A model generated the notes under the pieces. The model worked only from the letters and a program-made list of their open reading frames with translations, was not told the DNA's origin and did no database searches. DNA of 64,000 nt from Teratosphaeria epicoccoides (taxonomy: Eukaryota; Ascomycota; Dothideomycetes; Mycosphaerellales; Teratosphaeriaceae). Each line of letters begins with the position of its first letter. Position 1 is the stretch's first letter. The stretch covers positions 62,001 to 126,000 of the forward strand of contig JADDMT010000054.1 of the NCBI GenBank assembly GCA_021401465.1, given 5' to 3'. A program made the position numbers and the translations under genes. Of this stretch, positions 50,835 to 61,444 are shown in pieces.

Positions 50835-51374
50835 TTTGCATTTGCGAGATTGAGGGAAGACCACCCTGCGTCGTCTGCCATATGCAATGCGAGCGTGCAT
50901 ACGCAACCCCGTTTGCGTATGCAGATTACGTCAAGGGCTATTGTTTGCTTTACATGTAGTCTTTAGTATTGTTCTTGCGGTATGCGTTAGGGCTGGTCCA
51001 CGAGAGCAAGTCCCTACCAGCGTTTTTCACTCATATCATCGCAGCTGGTGGCTTATGAATGGCCCAAGATTGATCTGTGGGCAAGATCCTGGTATCTGTA
51101 TGTCGGAGTAAGAGGTTGGTTGTTTTGCATGTGAAGATGGATGTTTGAGTTGCGTTGCGCCTTTCCTGTTTGGGGCGCCTCGGCAGCGCCATTGCGTCCA
51201 TGATGGGACTCGACTGCTATGTCAATGCTACATGAGCCGCCCGGTGCAGGACTCACGTGAGAGGCGAAGCAAATGGTATGAAGTCCCGATGACCATACGC
51301 CAGCGAGCGACGGCGCTCGCGACAATACTATACCACGACATCGACATCGAAGCCGGTTAACACACGTCCCATTC
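50835..51374. promoter_or_regulatory. divergent region, farnesyltransferase / Dlt1
   Basis: This lies between divergent starts and so holds both promoters. Frames inside are short and unrecognised. Confidence 0.4.
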
Positions 51375-52694
51375 ATGGCACCTCGCAAGCATCGGCGCAT
51401 ATTGCCCTTCCGCATACCCTTCTTCCGCATCTTCTACTCGACCACATACACCGGTCTTTATTTCATCGAGCTATGCCTCCTCGCCATCACGCCGATTTCC
51501 ATCATCTGGACAGCGATTGAGAATAAAGCGTACCAGTACGTGGTCATGGTGGGGGGCGTTTACGTGCTTACGGTATTACTCGCCATCTTCATATACTCGA
51601 GCAGACTGTACACAAACAGGAGTGTGTTAGCAGGAGTGGGTAAGGCATACATACCCATCGAGGAGGGTGAACTGGGTCACAATGTCAGGAAGATGATTGT
51701 GAAACAGTTGGAGAGGAGCTGCATTGTCGCGTGGGAGAGCAGACCCAGAGATCTTGAAGGAGAGATCTTGGAGGCAGAAAAGCATGGCATGTTGTCAAGT
51801 GAGGAGGATAGCATTATACACAAGTACACTGTGGGCAGGATTATACCAGTCGATCCAGAGAACCCGCCTTGGGGCAAGATCGAGCATGAAGGCTGGAGCT
51901 CTCCGAGTCATAGAGACGACAACAAAAATCCGCATGTCCAATTTGCGGATGTTGTCGCGGAACTCCCGAACTTGATTGAGGCGAGAGCTGTATCACTTGC
52001 GCCAGCGGATCCTACCATGAGGCCGACCCGGGATGGTCAGCCAGCTATTGCTGACCCGACCGTCGTCGAGCTGCTACGCAGACCAGAAAACATGGGATTA
52101 CGAGAGTACTTGACTCAGCTGGGATACTTGGGGCTCATACAGCCGCCAGAAATTGCGCAGACCTTCTTATCCCAATACGAGCGAGCACGCTTTTGTGGGC
52201 GGCCGATCTCAGAGGCCGAGTTCGATAAGCTAATGAAGACCTTTGCGCTGCTGCTATCCGGTATGATCCATCTCGACCCCGAAATCATCGATCAGATCCG
52301 TGCTCAAATAGGTGGCAAAGATGAGGACGCGTCCTCTTGCAACGAGACCTCGAGTATAGCGCCTCCGCAGACGGCAAGGAGCTTCCAGTATCACACGCCG
52401 TCTCCTGTGCCTCCGCGCTCGCCCGGTTCCAGTGTACTCAGCCCGGTCACGGCAAGAGAGGCAATATCGAGAAATACCACTCCCAGGTTGACGGAGCTGA
52501 GCACGGAGAGCCAGGAGAGCTTTGGCTCCGTTGTGCATAATGTGCCGGAGCAGGAGGGGTATGGAGGGCACGGAGAGGAGGTTAGCCAGACAAGATCTGT
52601 GGATATGGCTTCGACGAGTCAGATTAGTTTGGCAAGTGATGCTGGGAGTGTTTTGAGGCATAGTCCGAGGTCAGAAAGTAGGTATGTGGGGTGA
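51375..52694 (+). CDS. DLT1: Dlt1, defect-at-low-temperature family membrane protein
   Basis: One exon, 439 residues. Two transmembrane helices are near the N-terminus (about residues 24-46, YTGLYFIELCLLAITPISII, and 55-76, YVVMVGGVYVLTVLLAIFIY). They are followed by the family core: PIEEGELGHNVRKMIVKQLE, IVAWESRPRDLEGE, PVDPENPPWGKIEHEGWSSP, and VVAELPNLIEARAVSLAP. The C-terminal ~110 residues are Ser/Thr/Pro-rich and disordered. Yeast Dlt1 is needed for growth in the cold; its biochemical role is not known. The start gives a positively charged MAPRKHRRILPFR, fitting the membrane topology. Confidence 0.92.
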   Translation: MAPRKHRRILPFRIPFFRIFYSTTYTGLYFIELCLLAITPISIIWTAIENKAYQYVVMVGGVYVLTVLLAIFIYSSRLYTNRSVLAGVGKAYIPIEEGELGHNVRKMIVKQLERSCIVAWESRPRDLEGEILEAEKHGMLSSEEDSIIHKYTVGRIIPVDPENPPWGKIEHEGWSSPSHRDDNKNPHVQFADVVAELPNLIEARAVSLAPADPTMRPTRDGQPAIADPTVVELLRRPENMGLREYLTQLGYLGLIQPPEIAQTFLSQYERARFCGRPISEAEFDKLMKTFALLLSGMIHLDPEIIDQIRAQIGGKDEDASSCNETSSIAPPQTARSFQYHTPSPVPPRSPGSSVLSPVTAREAISRNTTPRLTELSTESQESFGSVVHNVPEQEGYGGHGEEVSQTRSVDMASTSQISLASDAGSVLRHSPRSESRYVG

Positions 52695-53488
52695 TGATTG
52701 ATGGGTAATCGAGCCGCAACATCGCAGCGCGAAGGTCATCTTGTCCTATTTGCACTTCGTTATGTGTCGAATGTCCGACTTGGTCTGTCAAATCGGAGGC
52801 ACGGACCAGTGCTTAGTCACCACCCTTCACGTGCGGACGTACGACTTCAGCACTGTCCGCGCAAGTTCGGGCCCACATTCCGGCCATCTGCACGACCTCA
52901 ATGGTAACGACGGCGGCTGCAAAAATAATGGACGCAACGATGGTGAAAAGAATGCTGGCGAAAGCGTCATGACGCACCGAGACCGAACCGGACCGTTCCA
53001 GCTCTTGCCACCCGGACATGATTGACTGCCGCGATGCGATTTACCTGCTACAGACCTCCATGTTCTAAAATGCACCTGTGAATCTGCGCAAACGACCACA
53101 TGAGAACACAATCGCTTTCTTATGGGAAAACCAGCTACATTCGAAACACAATCAATTGGCTAGGCACCATGTGGCGGTCTTGCCCCCTTGGATGGTCAAG
53201 TCCGAGATGGCTTGGCTTTCAATCACTGCTACACCGTGCGCTCTCGAGAGCATTTCTCTGTCCGCCAGAGTACAGAGTCCCGGTTTGAGGGTATGACGAA
53301 GGAATTGCAGCCGGGCTTCGGCAGGATCTATGTCGGCTGAGCTTAGATCAGGCAGAACTGCAACCCAAGCACCATGTTCAAAATAGTCTTCGAGCAGACA
53401 ATCACCGCCCACGCGCCACCGGGCACCGCATCCACTACTGGCGAAGAACAACCAAGTTGAGACTATTTGCGGAATCTGCTATGCACGC
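52695..53488. other. intergenic, no gene recognised
   Basis: Only short frames on both strands. A reading frame of about 100 codons on the minus strand near 53152-53451 is not family-like. Confidence 0.4.
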
Positions 53489-53839
53489 ATGACGAGCATC
53501 TGCCACTACGAGTGCGCGATGGGTTCGGGCTTCTTTACTTGCAAGACATGTGGCGGCGAGACGAGTTTGCGCAAGGGTTCGAGGCTCCTTATGGTAGGTG
53601 AGAATACGCTTCTAGATCCAAGCGCGTTCTGCGGCAAGGAGGCCCCATTGCTGGTTGGATCAGATGGACAATCCGAGTGCTCCTTTTGCAACGATGTTGA
53701 TTGTGCGCGGTGCGCTGTGGTGACGGGGAAGAGGGTCTATCTCTGGTGCGGCTTAAGCTGCTCCCGGGCGGGGTATGATATGACGATGAAATTGAGAGAG
53801 GTGGACCGAGACGGCTGGCGGCTGGGGTCGAGAGGGTGA
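53489..53839 (+). CDS. hypothetical cysteine-rich protein, possible zinc binder
   Basis: A 116-residue single-exon frame with about 11 cysteines, several in CxxC pairs (CKTC, CSFC, CARC), and no signal peptide. The pattern would suit a zinc-binding protein. It is not a family I recognise. Reading frames overlap on the minus strand over its 3' half, and there is no outside support for expression. It might also be a fragment of a larger decayed gene. Confidence 0.3.
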   Translation: MTSICHYECAMGSGFFTCKTCGGETSLRKGSRLLMVGENTLLDPSAFCGKEAPLLVGSDGQSECSFCNDVDCARCAVVTGKRVYLWCGLSCSRAGYDMTMKLREVDRDGWRLGSRG

Positions 53840-54623
53840 TGGCACAGTGGCTTGCGATCCACCTCCTGTGCCGACCGATGCTCTGGAGATGGAGGACTGC
53901 GAGGAGGACGCGCTGTCACTGATAGGCCTGTAGCTAAGTTCGACAATTTCTTCAATCAATCACGCGATTCTCCGGTTGACGTGGTTCACTGCTTAATGAC
54001 TGAGTTGACTGCATGGTGACACGTCACACTATTTTCTACATCGGCAGAAATGCCTGATGGGTACTGTTGACGGCTCGAAGTGTTGGCTCAGCCGTCAAAT
54101 GTTGAACCTCGATAAGAACCATGTGACTGGTTGACTGATTGATGGAGTCAGTGGCTGAATTGGCAGGATGATAGATGGTGTCGGCTGTTGTCAGTGGGGT
54201 ATCTATTTGTTACATCGCCAACATGGCCTCAGATAGCTCTGTCGTAGATCATGACCAGTGGTGTTCCCTCTTGATCTGCTCGACACTAGCCAAGTCGAAA
54301 AGGACATCGGCAAGGCACATTTTCGGCAGAATATTGCTCCAGCCGATGACTATGACGTGAGAAGTTCGGCAAACTTGCCCTGTCGGCATCTGGTTTCGCG
54401 TGGGCAGCAGATCAATCTCCAGCGCCAGTCCTCTCGTACCTGACCAGTCCACTCATTCGCCGAGTGCTCTAATGGTCTTTGCTGCATAATCAGGACTTCG
54501 TAATGTCTCAGCCGCGGTAGTCCTCGCCGCTGACCAATTATGGCAGGCATCACTCCACCCTAAACACCCAAGACATTTCCGCGCACCCTCGACGCTCCAG
54601 CGCGTCGCACCGCCGCCGTCGAG
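53840..54623. other. intergenic, no gene recognised
   Basis: Upstream of the ING gene; carries its promoter. Short frames only, no repeat. Confidence 0.4.
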
Positions 54624-56960
54624 ATGCCTCCAGCATCGAACGTGCGCGGGGAGACGAAGCGAACAGCATCAGGTCGCGCTGTTCGCGCAAACACAACCAG
54701 ACCGGCGAACTACTACGCCCGTCCCTACAGCTCTTTGGGCGGTGCGGCCGCTGCCCGTGCAGATCATGACGCTCAAGATGCGACCTCGCCAGGCTTCTTT
54801 CCAGCTCTGCAATACTTCAGCGATGCCGTCACTGCATTGCCGCGAGAGGTCATCAAGCAGTTTACGCAGATGAAAGAGGTGGAGGCCAAGGTCCATGCGC
54901 ATCACCAGAAGATGGGCGAGGCCGTGGATGCGCTGATGAAATTGGACATTCCTCCCCGAAGGAGTCATACCACCCAGGCGACGGCGGGCGAACAGCAGCA
55001 GGGACTGTTGAGCTTTACGGCGAATAATAGCAACAACAATAGTGCGAACCCGAGTCTGATCAACGGCTTCGCGGGCGGCCAGGCCCACTGCACAAAGGCC
55101 TCTGTCAATGGATCTGTGACGGGTGAAGATGTGGCAACTTACGAGACTGAGCAAGAGCTGGCACGAAGGAAACAGTATTGGGATCTGAGAAACTCGACAC
55201 ACAACCTGCTGCCAATACTCGACGAAAAGAATGTGGTGTTGGCTGAAGCAAATCGCGTGCTTTCGCAGCAGCTATTGCGCGTCGACTCCGTGCTGCCGCA
55301 TATTGAGAAGGAGATAAGTGAGGAGGCACGGCTGGGCAGTATGACGCACTGGGCGTACAGCGACAACAGACAGAAGAAGGGCGCAACAGTGGCAGCCGTC
55401 AGCGCGAACAGGAGAGATGTCGCTGCGGCAAACAGTCTTGCTGCGGCGGCCAGTGCGATCCATGAAACGGAGATCGCGCAGGCGAGGAGAGATGCTGGGC
55501 GTGAAGCGGCCAAGGACAAGCCTGGCAAGGGTAAGAGAGCGGCAGAACATTTCGACTCGGACTTTGACGAGAGGCCAAAGAAGACGCATGCAAAGGTCGC
55601 AAAGAGCAAAGCAGCTGGGCAACCACTGATCGGGTTGGGTATCGCGAACGGAGAGCCCGCCAAGAAACGGCGAGCAGACAAGAGTTCAGCAGCTCCGGCT
55701 ATGGAACGCTCACTCAGCGGGACCACCAAAGTCACCAAGGCCAGCAGGGAGACGCCTCGCAGCACACCTACGATCGAGCCAAAGAAGGCCATCAAGAAGC
55801 CGCCACCTACGAAGCCGAGGAGGGCAGGCGCCTCAGTTCAGCACAGTCCTGCGCTGGCGAGCAGCCCGCTACACTCAAGCTTCCTGGCTGGTGGCATGGA
55901 GCCGCAGCCAGGTGCAAGACCACAAAGCGCAAGGTTGCGACAGAACAGCACGGCGACAAATTTGCGACATGAAAAGACAGTAGTAGACGAGGACAACAGC
56001 AGGCCGCCAAGCGCGGCTGGAGTCAAGAGCAACGGGAAGACGAACGGGAAGAGGAAATCGCCACAGAATGAGACATCCGACAAAGATAGCAAGACTGCTG
56101 AAGACAACGATCTGCAACGTGAAGAGACGAATGTGCAGGATAGTATCGAGCGGCCAGTCATTTCGCGGACAGCTTCTAGCAATGGAAAGGGCCCAGGCAG
56201 GAGCTCGAAGACCGGTACGCCGCGTATCGAGGACGCTGCTATGGCTCGCACGAGAAGTGCGCGTGGTCAGCATGGCAACGTGCGTGATGATAGCTCGTCG
56301 GAACCGCAGTTGCAGGGCAGGAACCACAAGAGGCACGCGAGCAACAGCCATATCCTCAAGCAACTCGCGCCGTTCAACAGAAGTCCGGACATTGATCGGC
56401 ATCGGGGCTCGGAATCGAGCAGTGATGAGGAGGGGGGGCAGGAAGATGAGGAAGGCAGAGGCAGGCGGACGAGAGGCAGAAGAAGCAACCCGACGAGTCG
56501 GCCGGTTAGTAGACGGAACACTCAGCCAGGTCTGAACGCGCGCTCGCCCACGCCTGCAGCCAACTCCCCTGCAGCTCTCCCAGTCGCCGCCGACGTGGAT
56601 GCAGAAGACGAAGACGAAGAGCCAGCTGAAGACACACGCATGCCCGACGCGGCCCCCGCGTCTCCCTCTCCTCCCGCTCCAGAGGCTCCAGCTCTCGAGC
56701 CCGACAATGACGTCGAGGAGGAAGACGAAGATGAACAAGACCCGGACGACCCGAACGCGGACAAATATTGCTATTGCAATCGTGGATCGTACGGAGAGAT
56801 GGTGGCGTGTGATAATGAGGGGTGTGCAAGGGAGTGGTTTCACATCGGGTGTACGGAGCTGGAGGAGGCGCCGGGTGAGGACGAGGTATGGTATTGTGAT
56901 CAGTGTCGGCCAATGTTCGTGAAGAAGGGGGGACGAGGGGGAAAGGGAAAGGGGCGGTAG
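54624..56960 (+). CDS. ING-family chromatin protein with C-terminal PHD finger
   Basis: ING proteins belong to histone acetyltransferase or deacetylase complexes and read H3K4me3. This is one exon of 778 residues. The N-terminal ING helices are present: PGFFPALQYFSDAVTALPRE and FTQMKEVEAKVHAHHQKMGE, then RRKQYWDLRNSTHNLLPILD. The PHD finger begins at about residue 716 (YCYCNRGSYGEMVACDNEGC, then WFHIGCTELEEAPGEDEVWY, CDQC), with all eight zinc ligands in place and the aromatic-cage Tyr and Trp positions filled. The middle ~480 residues are Lys/Ser/Pro-rich and disordered, which makes it long for the family. A basic KKGGRGGKGKGR tail follows the PHD. Whether it is the Yng2 or Pho23 member cannot be told. 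Confidence 0.93.
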   Translation: MPPASNVRGETKRTASGRAVRANTTRPANYYARPYSSLGGAAAARADHDAQDATSPGFFPALQYFSDAVTALPREVIKQFTQMKEVEAKVHAHHQKMGEAVDALMKLDIPPRRSHTTQATAGEQQQGLLSFTANNSNNNSANPSLINGFAGGQAHCTKASVNGSVTGEDVATYETEQELARRKQYWDLRNSTHNLLPILDEKNVVLAEANRVLSQQLLRVDSVLPHIEKEISEEARLGSMTHWAYSDNRQKKGATVAAVSANRRDVAAANSLAAAASAIHETEIAQARRDAGREAAKDKPGKGKRAAEHFDSDFDERPKKTHAKVAKSKAAGQPLIGLGIANGEPAKKRRADKSSAAPAMERSLSGTTKVTKASRETPRSTPTIEPKKAIKKPPPTKPRRAGASVQHSPALASSPLHSSFLAGGMEPQPGARPQSARLRQNSTATNLRHEKTVVDEDNSRPPSAAGVKSNGKTNGKRKSPQNETSDKDSKTAEDNDLQREETNVQDSIERPVISRTASSNGKGPGRSSKTGTPRIEDAAMARTRSARGQHGNVRDDSSSEPQLQGRNHKRHASNSHILKQLAPFNRSPDIDRHRGSESSSDEEGGQEDEEGRGRRTRGRRSNPTSRPVSRRNTQPGLNARSPTPAANSPAALPVAADVDAEDEDEEPAEDTRMPDAAPASPSPPAPEAPALEPDNDVEEEDEDEQDPDDPNADKYCYCNRGSYGEMVACDNEGCAREWFHIGCTELEEAPGEDEVWYCDQCRPMFVKKGGRGGKGKGR

Positions 56961-57445
56961 TTGGTTGGGATAGGTATGGGCGGGTAGGTAGTGAATGCAA
57001 GAGGTTCTACGGGATCAGCGCCGGATTCACGTCTGGGTGCAAGTGATCTTGGACAGCGGAACCGTTCTCCCATCAGTCGCTGATCATCGCGCCCACACAT
57101 CTCATCAGTCTCTAACTGCAGGGTCATCTTCTAACAATACTGATTGCTGACTGGTTGGAACTGGAGCGGGCATCTGACATCTTGATGGGATTATGAAGCA
57201 GCTTCACCGTTTGATCGATACAGAGCTTAACGCCCGAGAGATGATGACGGTGCTCTTCCACCGTGCAAGAGCTTTCCACGATGCAGCTCTTGCCATGTAG
57301 TACAGGATCCATCCTCAGCGCCTGCAAATGCTCTCCTATCCCCATGACGCCCTTTCCAATGCATCTCACACGCCGGACTTCTGCGTTACGCCGCCTTACA
57401 TAGTGTACAGAACCCGTTCTGCTTCCCAGACCACACACCGACTGG
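56961..57445. other. convergent intergenic region
   Basis: Between the ING stop and the Mrp10 stop; both terminators are expected. No gene is seen. Confidence 0.4.
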
Positions 57446-57911
57446 CTACTTCCGCTTGTGCGGGCCGATGATTTGAGGGTAAAATCGTGACAGGTGGTGG
57501 TTGACGTTGTTCTTCTTTTGCGCCATGGGTTTCTGTCCAAGCACGCAGGAAATTAGCGGATTTGGGGGCGTGTTTGATGGAGAGAAGGGGCAGAGTGCGC
57601 ACCCGAGCGTCCATGCAGGCTCGTAGTTGTGATTCGAGCATGTGGCATCCGGCGGCGGCGTAGCCTTGGGACGCCCAGCAGCCTGGCGATCAGACATCAG
57701 ATCAGCATGAAGTCGTGGGACCAGCGTGCTCGCCGCCGCCGGGTCGCTCGTGTGTGCGCATACCTAATACACTACTCATGACACCCAAGCAGGGATTCGC
57801 ATCTGCTTTGTCCGGTCTTCGCACCCTCAGTTTCGGCAGTGGTGGCAGTTTGGGACTGGACGCTGTGGCTGCGCGTGCCAGCGCCTGCTGACTGTTCTTG
57901 CCTGCAACCAT
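57446..57911 (-). CDS. MRP10: mitochondrial small-ribosomal protein Mrp10 (mS37)
   Basis: A twin-CX9C protein of the mitoribosome small subunit, related to CHCHD1. Three short exons (57911-57764, 57682-57603, 57532-57446) with introns of 81 and 70 bp give 104 residues. None of the exons is obvious alone. The cysteines are C41-C51 and C62-C72, both CX9C (CLGVMSSVLGC and CHMLESQLRAC). Before them is LPPLPKLRVRRPDKADANP, and after them QKKNNVNHHLSRFYPQIIGP and HKRK, all family-like. The first intron falls inside the first CX9C, one codon before C51. The start could be ATG 57938, nine residues earlier. Confidence 0.9.
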
Positions 57912-58153
57912 CTTGACGCGCGCTGATCCAAGCGACACTGATCTTCACTCCGACAGTCGAGAAGCTTGAAATTCCCCATCTGGAAAGCACGTGACAGCGG
58001 GTGAAGTTCGAGACAGCGCCGAGCCGAGCGAGAGGTGGATCACAACAAAAACATCCCGCCCGTCGCTACATCATCGCACGCCCCCGCGACATCCACCTTT
58101 ACCTGCGCTTTGGCACGCGTTGGACTACAGCACATTGTCGCGCGTGAGTCGCG
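57912..58153. promoter_or_regulatory. short divergent region, Mrp10 / 930-residue protein
   Basis: About 240 bp separate divergent starts. No individual site is certain. Confidence 0.4.
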
Positions 58154-60946
58154 ATGGCGCGCGATATATCTTTAGACAACTTCGCCGCTGCTGCAATCCA
58201 GCAACATGATCATGCGATGACAGAGGAGGCCAGCAGAGGGTGGAGCGGGACAGGAGAAGCGGTGGACCTGGCGCCCGGCAGCCTCCCCATTGCGCGTGTC
58301 CAGCGGGCGTGGGAGCGGAAGCCTGCGTCGCCGCTTGCGCGAACCCGCTTTCGAGTCGGCAAGGTCTGGAAGAGAAATGCTGTGCCAACTGCTCTCGCAT
58401 CCGCGACGGATGCACTGTCACGAATGCAAGGGGACAAGCGCTCCAGGCTTGGCATCGGCGCGCCAAGTCCGATGCGTGCGGTCAAGAAACTGTGTCTGGA
58501 TGCTAGGCATGGGCTGGGCGCGCAGGTGTCGCGATGGGACGCCAGGCCGATCGAGAGTCCTGTCAGGAAGATTGTCACGAGGGCTGGTGCTGCGAGGAAT
58601 GAGGATGTGGAGTTGGTGGAGTTGCGAGAGGAGGATGAACAGGTGGTAGGTATTCCCGCTGCGGAGGAGGTTGGTCAGGAGGTGGGAGAGGTGACGATTG
58701 AGATATTGGACGAGCAGGGCAATATGGTTGAGATTCAAGAGGAAGCGGAAGAAGAGGTGGGGAGTCAGGATTGGGAAGATGTCTCAGAGACCGACGGTGA
58801 TGCTGCTGAGGCTGCAGCAGAAGAACACAATGTGGGTTCTGACGAGGACGGCAACGCGCAGGCCGAGCGGATGGTGGACAATGCGGTGCGTGATGAGCTG
58901 GCAAGCGCGACTACCAGGGCTCCGTACCAAGCGTATGTCGATCTGAACGACAACATCGTCACGGAGGACGATACACAAATAGAGACCTCGGAAGCAGGCG
59001 ACCGCGCAATTCGTGCCCAACCAAGCGAGCCTGACGAAGAGGGAGATGATACGCGATCACCAGGCTATGCACAGAGGCTGCTGGCAGACGATCAGGCGCG
59101 GCGTACCCCAAACTCGTCGCCCGGGTCGCAGAAGCTTGACGAGGGCGTCTGGGTCGCTCAAATCGCGTCGTCAACACCGCAATCCACATCGCCCTTTGCA
59201 GATCTTGTTCTGACACCAAACTCGATTCGCAGCAGCCCAAGGACCGAGCGCGCATCATCAGCGCCACTGGAAGAACAGCCAAAACGTTTGTCGCCAGAGA
59301 AGTCATTCAAGCCGCGTTTGTCGGACGATACTGCTCTTCTACAGGCTTTCATCAATCGCGCTCAGGAGGACAAGAGCTCACGTCGAGTGTCGGTGACTCA
59401 GCGCGAATCGCTTTCTAACCGGCGCGATTCTGATACCGTCAGACAAGCGCTGGCAAGCCCAGCGAAACCGGCCGAGAGCGTCCTCGGAGACTTGGATCCT
59501 AACAGCCCATCTCCACGCAAGATTGCACCCTCTGGTATCGCTGAACTGCCGACTATGCATTCGCTCGCACTGGCAACGACACAAGCGGCACATGATGAGG
59601 CAGACTCCATAGAGGACCCAGAGCGATCTGCCGAACTGCCTACCACGACAAGACGATCGAATCGTGGGCGCCGGAAGCCCCAGGTACTGTCGCAGAGCGT
59701 GTACTCTGCTCCCTCTCAGCGCATACAGATCAGAGGCGCTAATGCCAATGTGGATCTGAAGAAGTCTGAAGCGCAGGAGCTGACCTTGCTCACGCGGACG
59801 AATACGCGCAAGAACAAGCAGGGATCTGTCCTGCCAAAACTGAGGCTGCTTAAAATGCCGCCAATGAGTGAAGGCAAAGGAGTCAGTGAATCCGGCCACG
59901 GAGGCGAAGGCTCGATCGAAGAAAGCAGGAAAGGCGTCAAGTGGAACGAACAGCTCGCGTCATTCTTCGAACCAGGCTCAACGGACACGAGTGGCTGGAG
60001 CGACGACGGGCCAGAGGAGAGAATGCCGTGGGAGAGACCGGCTCTTCCCGATGATTCTGACGAAGAGGTCGAAAACTCATCAAGAGAGGAGGAAGCGAAG
60101 CCAGAAGAGCCCAAGGCGAAAAAGTCCAAGGAAGTGGCGCAGCTGAAAAGTGCGGCTCATACCAACGGCCTCACCGCTTCGACTCCTGTTCCTGCGTCTG
60201 AGACGCCCAGCAAACCCAAGATCCGAAAATTAAAAGCACCGAGAACTGCTTCCACGCCAGGCCAAGGGCCCGCGCCGGTGCGAGAACCCGACCCGGCGCC
60301 GATAGAGCAAGCCGCCGCAGCCAGAAGCGGCGGAAAGCCCAGCCCCACGATCCCGAAACCCAAACGCTCGCGGATCGCCACCCCAGCCAAAGGCTTGACG
60401 AACGCTCCCTCCACCGACCCCAACCACCCCGCAGCCCCAGCTCCAGCTCCCGCGCCGGAAAAGATCCCCACAGCCCCACCACACGCCGCGAAGAAACGTC
60501 CCGCCTCCTCCAAACTCCCCGCGCCAGCATCTGTTGTCGCCCCAGCTGCCAACGCGAGTGCTCTTCCCACGAACGCGAGTATAGCGAGCCAAGGCAAAGA
60601 GAACTTCTCGGCTTCGCCGCCGAAGAGGCCGACGACGGGGCCGCAGGGGAAGCTGTTTGCGCCCAGATTTGATTTTCTCGCGCAGGCGGCTCCGAAGGGG
60701 ACGCGGACGACGACGTCCTTGAATTTGCAGGCGCAACAAGAAGGTGGTGGTGGTGGAGGGGGAGGAGGGGAGGGCGCGGTCCCGGGACTTAGTAGTCCGG
60801 CGAAGAAGGGGAGGGGGAGGCTGGTGTTTGGACCGGGGATGGCGGGGCCTAGCGAGGCTGGAGCGGGAGGCGAGGGTGGAGCTGAGGTGGCGGGGTTGAA
60901 GAGTCCGGCGAAGAAGAGGAGTTCGAGGCGGATGCCTGTGGGCTAG
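58154..60946 (+). CDS. large disordered nuclear-type protein, unknown function
   Basis: A single frame of 930 residues. The N-terminus looks conserved (ISLDNFAAAAIQQHDHAM, VQRAWERKPASPLARTRFRV, GKVWKRNAVPTALASATDAL). An acidic stretch (about 150-230), a long Ser/Arg-rich middle and a Lys/Pro/Ala-rich C-terminus follow. A second possible island is TLLTRTNTRKNKQGSVLPKL, with KGVKWNEQLASFF further on. The tail has two SPAKK repeats and GRGRLVFGPGM. SPAKK-type repeats and the overall charge pattern suggest a DNA- or chromatin-associated protein, but I do not recognise the family and no enzymatic motif is seen. The start is the first ATG. Confidence 0.7.
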   Translation: MARDISLDNFAAAAIQQHDHAMTEEASRGWSGTGEAVDLAPGSLPIARVQRAWERKPASPLARTRFRVGKVWKRNAVPTALASATDALSRMQGDKRSRLGIGAPSPMRAVKKLCLDARHGLGAQVSRWDARPIESPVRKIVTRAGAARNEDVELVELREEDEQVVGIPAAEEVGQEVGEVTIEILDEQGNMVEIQEEAEEEVGSQDWEDVSETDGDAAEAAAEEHNVGSDEDGNAQAERMVDNAVRDELASATTRAPYQAYVDLNDNIVTEDDTQIETSEAGDRAIRAQPSEPDEEGDDTRSPGYAQRLLADDQARRTPNSSPGSQKLDEGVWVAQIASSTPQSTSPFADLVLTPNSIRSSPRTERASSAPLEEQPKRLSPEKSFKPRLSDDTALLQAFINRAQEDKSSRRVSVTQRESLSNRRDSDTVRQALASPAKPAESVLGDLDPNSPSPRKIAPSGIAELPTMHSLALATTQAAHDEADSIEDPERSAELPTTTRRSNRGRRKPQVLSQSVYSAPSQRIQIRGANANVDLKKSEAQELTLLTRTNTRKNKQGSVLPKLRLLKMPPMSEGKGVSESGHGGEGSIEESRKGVKWNEQLASFFEPGSTDTSGWSDDGPEERMPWERPALPDDSDEEVENSSREEEAKPEEPKAKKSKEVAQLKSAAHTNGLTASTPVPASETPSKPKIRKLKAPRTASTPGQGPAPVREPDPAPIEQAAAARSGGKPSPTIPKPKRSRIATPAKGLTNAPSTDPNHPAAPAPAPAPEKIPTAPPHAAKKRPASSKLPAPASVVAPAANASALPTNASIASQGKENFSASPPKRPTTGPQGKLFAPRFDFLAQAAPKGTRTTTSLNLQAQQEGGGGGGGGGEGAVPGLSSPAKKGRGRLVFGPGMAGPSEAGAGGEGGAEVAGLKSPAKKRSSRRMPVG

Positions 60947-61444
60947 GTGGCGGCGTCCCAGCAATGAAGTAGCAAAACGGCTACTCTGACAAAGGCCAAA
61001 GTTTTCGAGGCTACTGTTATGTGATGATGTTTGCATACAAAGATACAACACGAACTACAGAAAGTGAAGGCTGAAGCCGCTCGCTGTCGCGTTTGCTCAT
61101 TTCTTCGATGCTCGTGGTATCTCCTTTTGCAGGGCAGCCACTCGAAGTAGTGACACCCTTATCCACCGTATCCTCTTCCCTCGTCTCGCCTCTTTGTTCG
61201 CCTCGTCGTGCCACTCACCGTTGACACTAGTGCCGAAACGGTTACGACGCCTTCGGCAGAGTATCCGCCGGCATTGGCACGAGTGGCAGGTGGCCCAGGT
61301 CAGCCATGTTTCAGTGGACAGCATGAACCCCCGGCCACGGCTTGATCAGATCTCCGCCGGCCTCGGACCTCTTCCTCAGTCCCTTGTGTCGACAGGAGTG
61401 ACCTCCGTCTCTTTGACCTCATCAATCAACTGGCGACTCTCATA
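60947..61444. other. convergent intergenic region
   Basis: Between the stops of the 930-residue protein and Yme1. A plus-strand frame at 61194-61523 overlaps the protease antisense and is likely spurious. Confidence 0.4.
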
